Positions 52,576 through 54,281 of a stretch of DNA of 54,281 nt are shown here, piece by piece; the first letter of the stretch is position 1; the number at the start of each line of letters is the position of its first letter. Source of the stretch: Clostridiales bacterium (GTDB taxonomy: Bacteria; Bacillota; Clostridia; Christensenellales; Borkfalkiaceae); assembly GCA_015055965.1 (NCBI GenBank), contig SVHG01000005.1, positions 95,388 to 149,668 of the forward strand, in the 5' to 3' direction. Made by a program: the position numbers and the translations under genes. The notes beneath the pieces are model-generated. The model was not told where the DNA came from and ran no database searches. It worked only from the letters and a program-made list of their open reading frames with translations.

Positions 52576-52811
52576 CTTTGCTTTAGCAAATCAACCGCAA
52601 GGTTGTATATAATGCACCAAAGGTGCAATTCATGCGATTTATCGCAATTCACGAAGGCATAGCCTTCAATTCATGCAGACCAAAGTTTGCAATTCATTAC
52701 GTAAGCCAACGGCTTATATGTAATCACTCACAGAGTGCATGTAATCGTTTACGCAGTAATGGTATCTAATCAAAACGCAGTTTTGCATGTAAGCACACGT
52801 TAGCGTGCGTT
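52576..52811. repeat. Mini-hairpin array F (linkers AATTCATG and ATGTAATC)
   Basis: Hairpins TTTGC-TTTA-GCAAA, CAACC-GCAA-GGTTG, GCACC-AAA-GGTGC, GCGAT-TT-ATCGC, GAAGGC-ATA-GCCTTC, AAGCC-AAC-GGCTT and ACTC-ACA-GAGT are joined first by AATTCATG and then by ATGTAATC. A half copy of the GACTCTATC...CCAGAATGAC repeat from 45203 follows at 52813-52851. The 52556-52932 gap holds no gene. Confidence 0.8.
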
Positions 52812-52869
52812 TTAGACTCTATCACTTCGCTTACAGCTCGTTCCAGAATGACCATAAATAAAAAGCATA

Positions 52870-52915
52870 AAAAAACAAGCCTATAGCGCGATTATTCCGC
52901 GTTATAGGCTTACTA
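52870..52915 (-). terminator. Terminator of the leucine-rich repeat gene, containing the core
   Basis: AAGCCTATAGCGCG pairs with CGCGTTATAGGCTT around ATTATTC; the arm carries CTATAGCGCGATTA, the dispersed core. On the minus strand a TTTTTTT run follows. Confidence 0.85.
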
Positions 52916-52932
52916 TATTTATTCTTTATTTT

Positions 52933-54281
52933 TTATTCGCCTGTGTAATTATAAGTTATGGTATAATTTCCCGTGTAATAATCCCAACCTAAACCCTTTG
53001 AGATTGCATTCCACTCTTCCTCTGTTCCGCGGTAGTTTATAACGGTTAAACTACTGCAACCCCTGAACGCATAATCACCAATTGAGGTTACGCCTTCGGG
53101 AATTTCAATCGAGGTTAAACTTTCACAAGAATAGAACGCAGAATTACCAATAGAAGTAACGGAATCAGAAATTACCACTGAAGTTAAACTACTGCAATCC
53201 TCGAACGCATCATCACCAATAAATTTACAAGAGTTATCTATATTGGCAGAAGTTATATCTTGCGAAGTAACACCTGATAAATATAAATAAGGATTAGTTT
53301 CATTGCCTAAATAATTTAAATTGTCTTTTACGTTGTATTCTAACGAATCGCAACCACCGAACGCCCACTCACCAATTGAGGTTACGCTATCGGGTATTAC
53401 AACCGAGGTTAAACTACTGCAACCTCTGAACGCAGAATAACCAATTGAGGTTACGCTATCTGGGATTTCAATTGAGGTTAAACTACTGCAATCCTCGAAC
53501 GCATCATCACCAATAAATTTACAAGAGTTATCTATATTGGCAGAAGTTATATCTTGCGAAGTAACACCTGATAAATATAAATAAGGATTAGTTTCATTGC
53601 CTAAATAATTTAAATTGTCTTTTACGTTGTATTCTAACGAATCGCAACCACCGAACGCCCACTCACCAATTGAGGTTACGCTATCGGGTATTACAACCGA
53701 GGTTAAACTACTGCAACCTCTGAACGCAGAATAACCAATTGAGGTTACGCTATCTGGGATTTCAATTGAGGTTAAACTTCTGCAATTAGAGAACGCCCAA
53801 TCACCAATTGAAGTTATGCTATCGGGAATTACGATAGAGGTTAAACTACTGCAACTAGCGAACGCAGAAGCACCAATTGTGGTTACGCTATCGGGAATTA
53901 CGATAGAAGTTAAACTACTGCAATAAGCGAACGCATAAGAACCAATTGTGGTTACGCTATCGGGAATTACGATAGAAGTTAAACTACTGCAACCATAGAA
54001 CGCAGAACCACCAATAGAAGTAACGGAATCGGGAATTACGATAGAGGTTAAACTACCGCACCTATAGAACTCAGAATAACCAATTGAAGTTACGCTGTTG
54101 GGAATTTCAATCGAGGTTAAACTACCGCAACCCTCGAACGCACGATCACCAATTGAAGTTACGCTATCAGGAATTTCAATCGAGGTTAAACTACTGCAAT
54201 ACTCGAACGCAGAATAACCAATTGAAGTTACTCTATCAGGAATTTCAATCGAAGTTAAACTACTGCAACCACTGAACGCAC
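52933..54281 (-). CDS. BspA-like leucine-rich repeat surface protein (N-terminus beyond window edge)
   Basis: The frame is open from the right edge to the stop at 52933, so about 448 C-terminal residues are visible. It consists of 23-residue leucine-rich repeats (69 bases each) of the LRR_5/BspA type, pattern SLTSIEIPNSVTSIGYSAFYxC. The repeats are interrupted twice by a 50-residue spacer with NVKDNLNYLGNETNPYLYLSG. The last LRR is followed by INYRGTEEEWNAISKGLGWDYY, the usual BspA end block. The visible end has no LPXTG or anchor motif, so attachment must come from the unseen N-terminus or be absent. BspA-like proteins mediate adhesion in gut and oral bacteria. Confidence 0.88.
   Translation of the reverse strand, partial: AFSGCSSLTSIEIPDRVTSIGYSAFEYCSSLTSIEIPDSVTSIGDRAFEGCGSLTSIEIPNSVTSIGYSEFYRCGSLTSIVIPDSVTSIGGSAFYGCSSLTSIVIPDSVTTIGSYAFAYCSSLTSIVIPDSVTTIGASAFASCSSLTSIVIPDSITSIGDWAFSNCRSLTSIEIPDSVTSIGYSAFRGCSSLTSVVIPDSVTSIGEWAFGGCDSLEYNVKDNLNYLGNETNPYLYLSGVTSQDITSANIDNSCKFIGDDAFEDCSSLTSIEIPDSVTSIGYSAFRGCSSLTSVVIPDSVTSIGEWAFGGCDSLEYNVKDNLNYLGNETNPYLYLSGVTSQDITSANIDNSCKFIGDDAFEDCSSLTSVVISDSVTSIGNSAFYSCESLTSIEIPEGVTSIGDYAFRGCSSLTVINYRGTEEEWNAISKGLGWDYYTGNYTITYNYTGE
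53183..53770 (-). repeat. 294-bp perfect tandem duplication in the leucine-rich repeat gene
   Basis: The block at 53183-53476 is repeated at 53477-53770 with no difference that I can see. It is 98 codons long and contains the spacer plus whole LRRs, so the frame is kept. Perfect identity means a very recent duplication or an assembly artefact. Confidence 0.9.

Overview
The window reads as chromosomal DNA of a low-GC, anaerobic, endospore-forming Firmicute, most likely an uncultivated gut-type Clostridia. Three things point there: sporulation genes (yabP-yabQ-divIC and spmA-spmB); oxygen-detoxification and ferredoxin genes typical of anaerobes; and strong AGGAGG ribosome sites with sigma-A promoters. 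Three genes end in TAG, so the code is standard at that codon. No rRNA, tRNA, CRISPR array or prophage was seen.

Layout. 1-4.5 kb: a Cys-rich repeat lipoprotein cut by the left edge, a YgiQ radical SAM protein and D-lactate dehydrogenase. 4.6-8.1 kb: two tandem ABC ATPase/permease pairs. 8.3-12.5 kb: a rearranged accessory patch, with a beheaded lipoprotein paralogue, an acyltransferase that lost its tail, a GT4 glycosyltransferase, a small membrane gene with an in-frame stop, an intact lipoprotein and a divergent XRE regulator. 12.6-24.9 kb: PHP hydrolase, a probable small RNA, two LPLAT acyltransferases, lipoproteins, tandem mgtE genes, GH43 and nagB. 25.2-29.9 kb: gyrB-gyrA. 30.3-34.2 kb: an Fe-S aldo/keto reductase, a ferredoxin and a four-domain flavodiiron protein. 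34.6-44.4 kb: a mostly leftward set including M50 peptidase, Ppx/GppA, yabP-yabQ-divIC and miaA, with rightward corC and patatin genes. 45.6-50.7 kb: DUF1858, SPFH/zinc-ribbon protein, and a metG-tatD-rsmA operon. 51.5-52.6 kb: spmAB. 52.9 kb to the end: a BspA-like leucine-rich repeat protein cut by the right edge.

The genes are mostly ordinary; the intergenic DNA is not. Two repeat systems stand out. (1) A short core close to CTATARCGCGATTAACGG recurs at least 14 times, nearly always at gene ends and often as the loop or arm of a terminator hairpin. (2) Six arrays of tiny perfect hairpins, with variable arms but near-constant 7-9 nt linkers (AGTGATATT, ATGTAATC, ATATCATC, AATGATGTT, AATTCATG), fill the larger gaps. 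One array is four 125-bp tandem copies, and an inverted relative lies on the other side of the metG block. Other notable points are a probable deletion scar that fused two truncated genes near 8.88 kb, an operator-like palindrome inside the promoter of the lipoprotein next to the XRE gene, a yabQ/divIC overlap of about 200 bp, and an unassigned structured RNA near 13.8 kb.

All functions are inferred by reading motifs; no database search was run.
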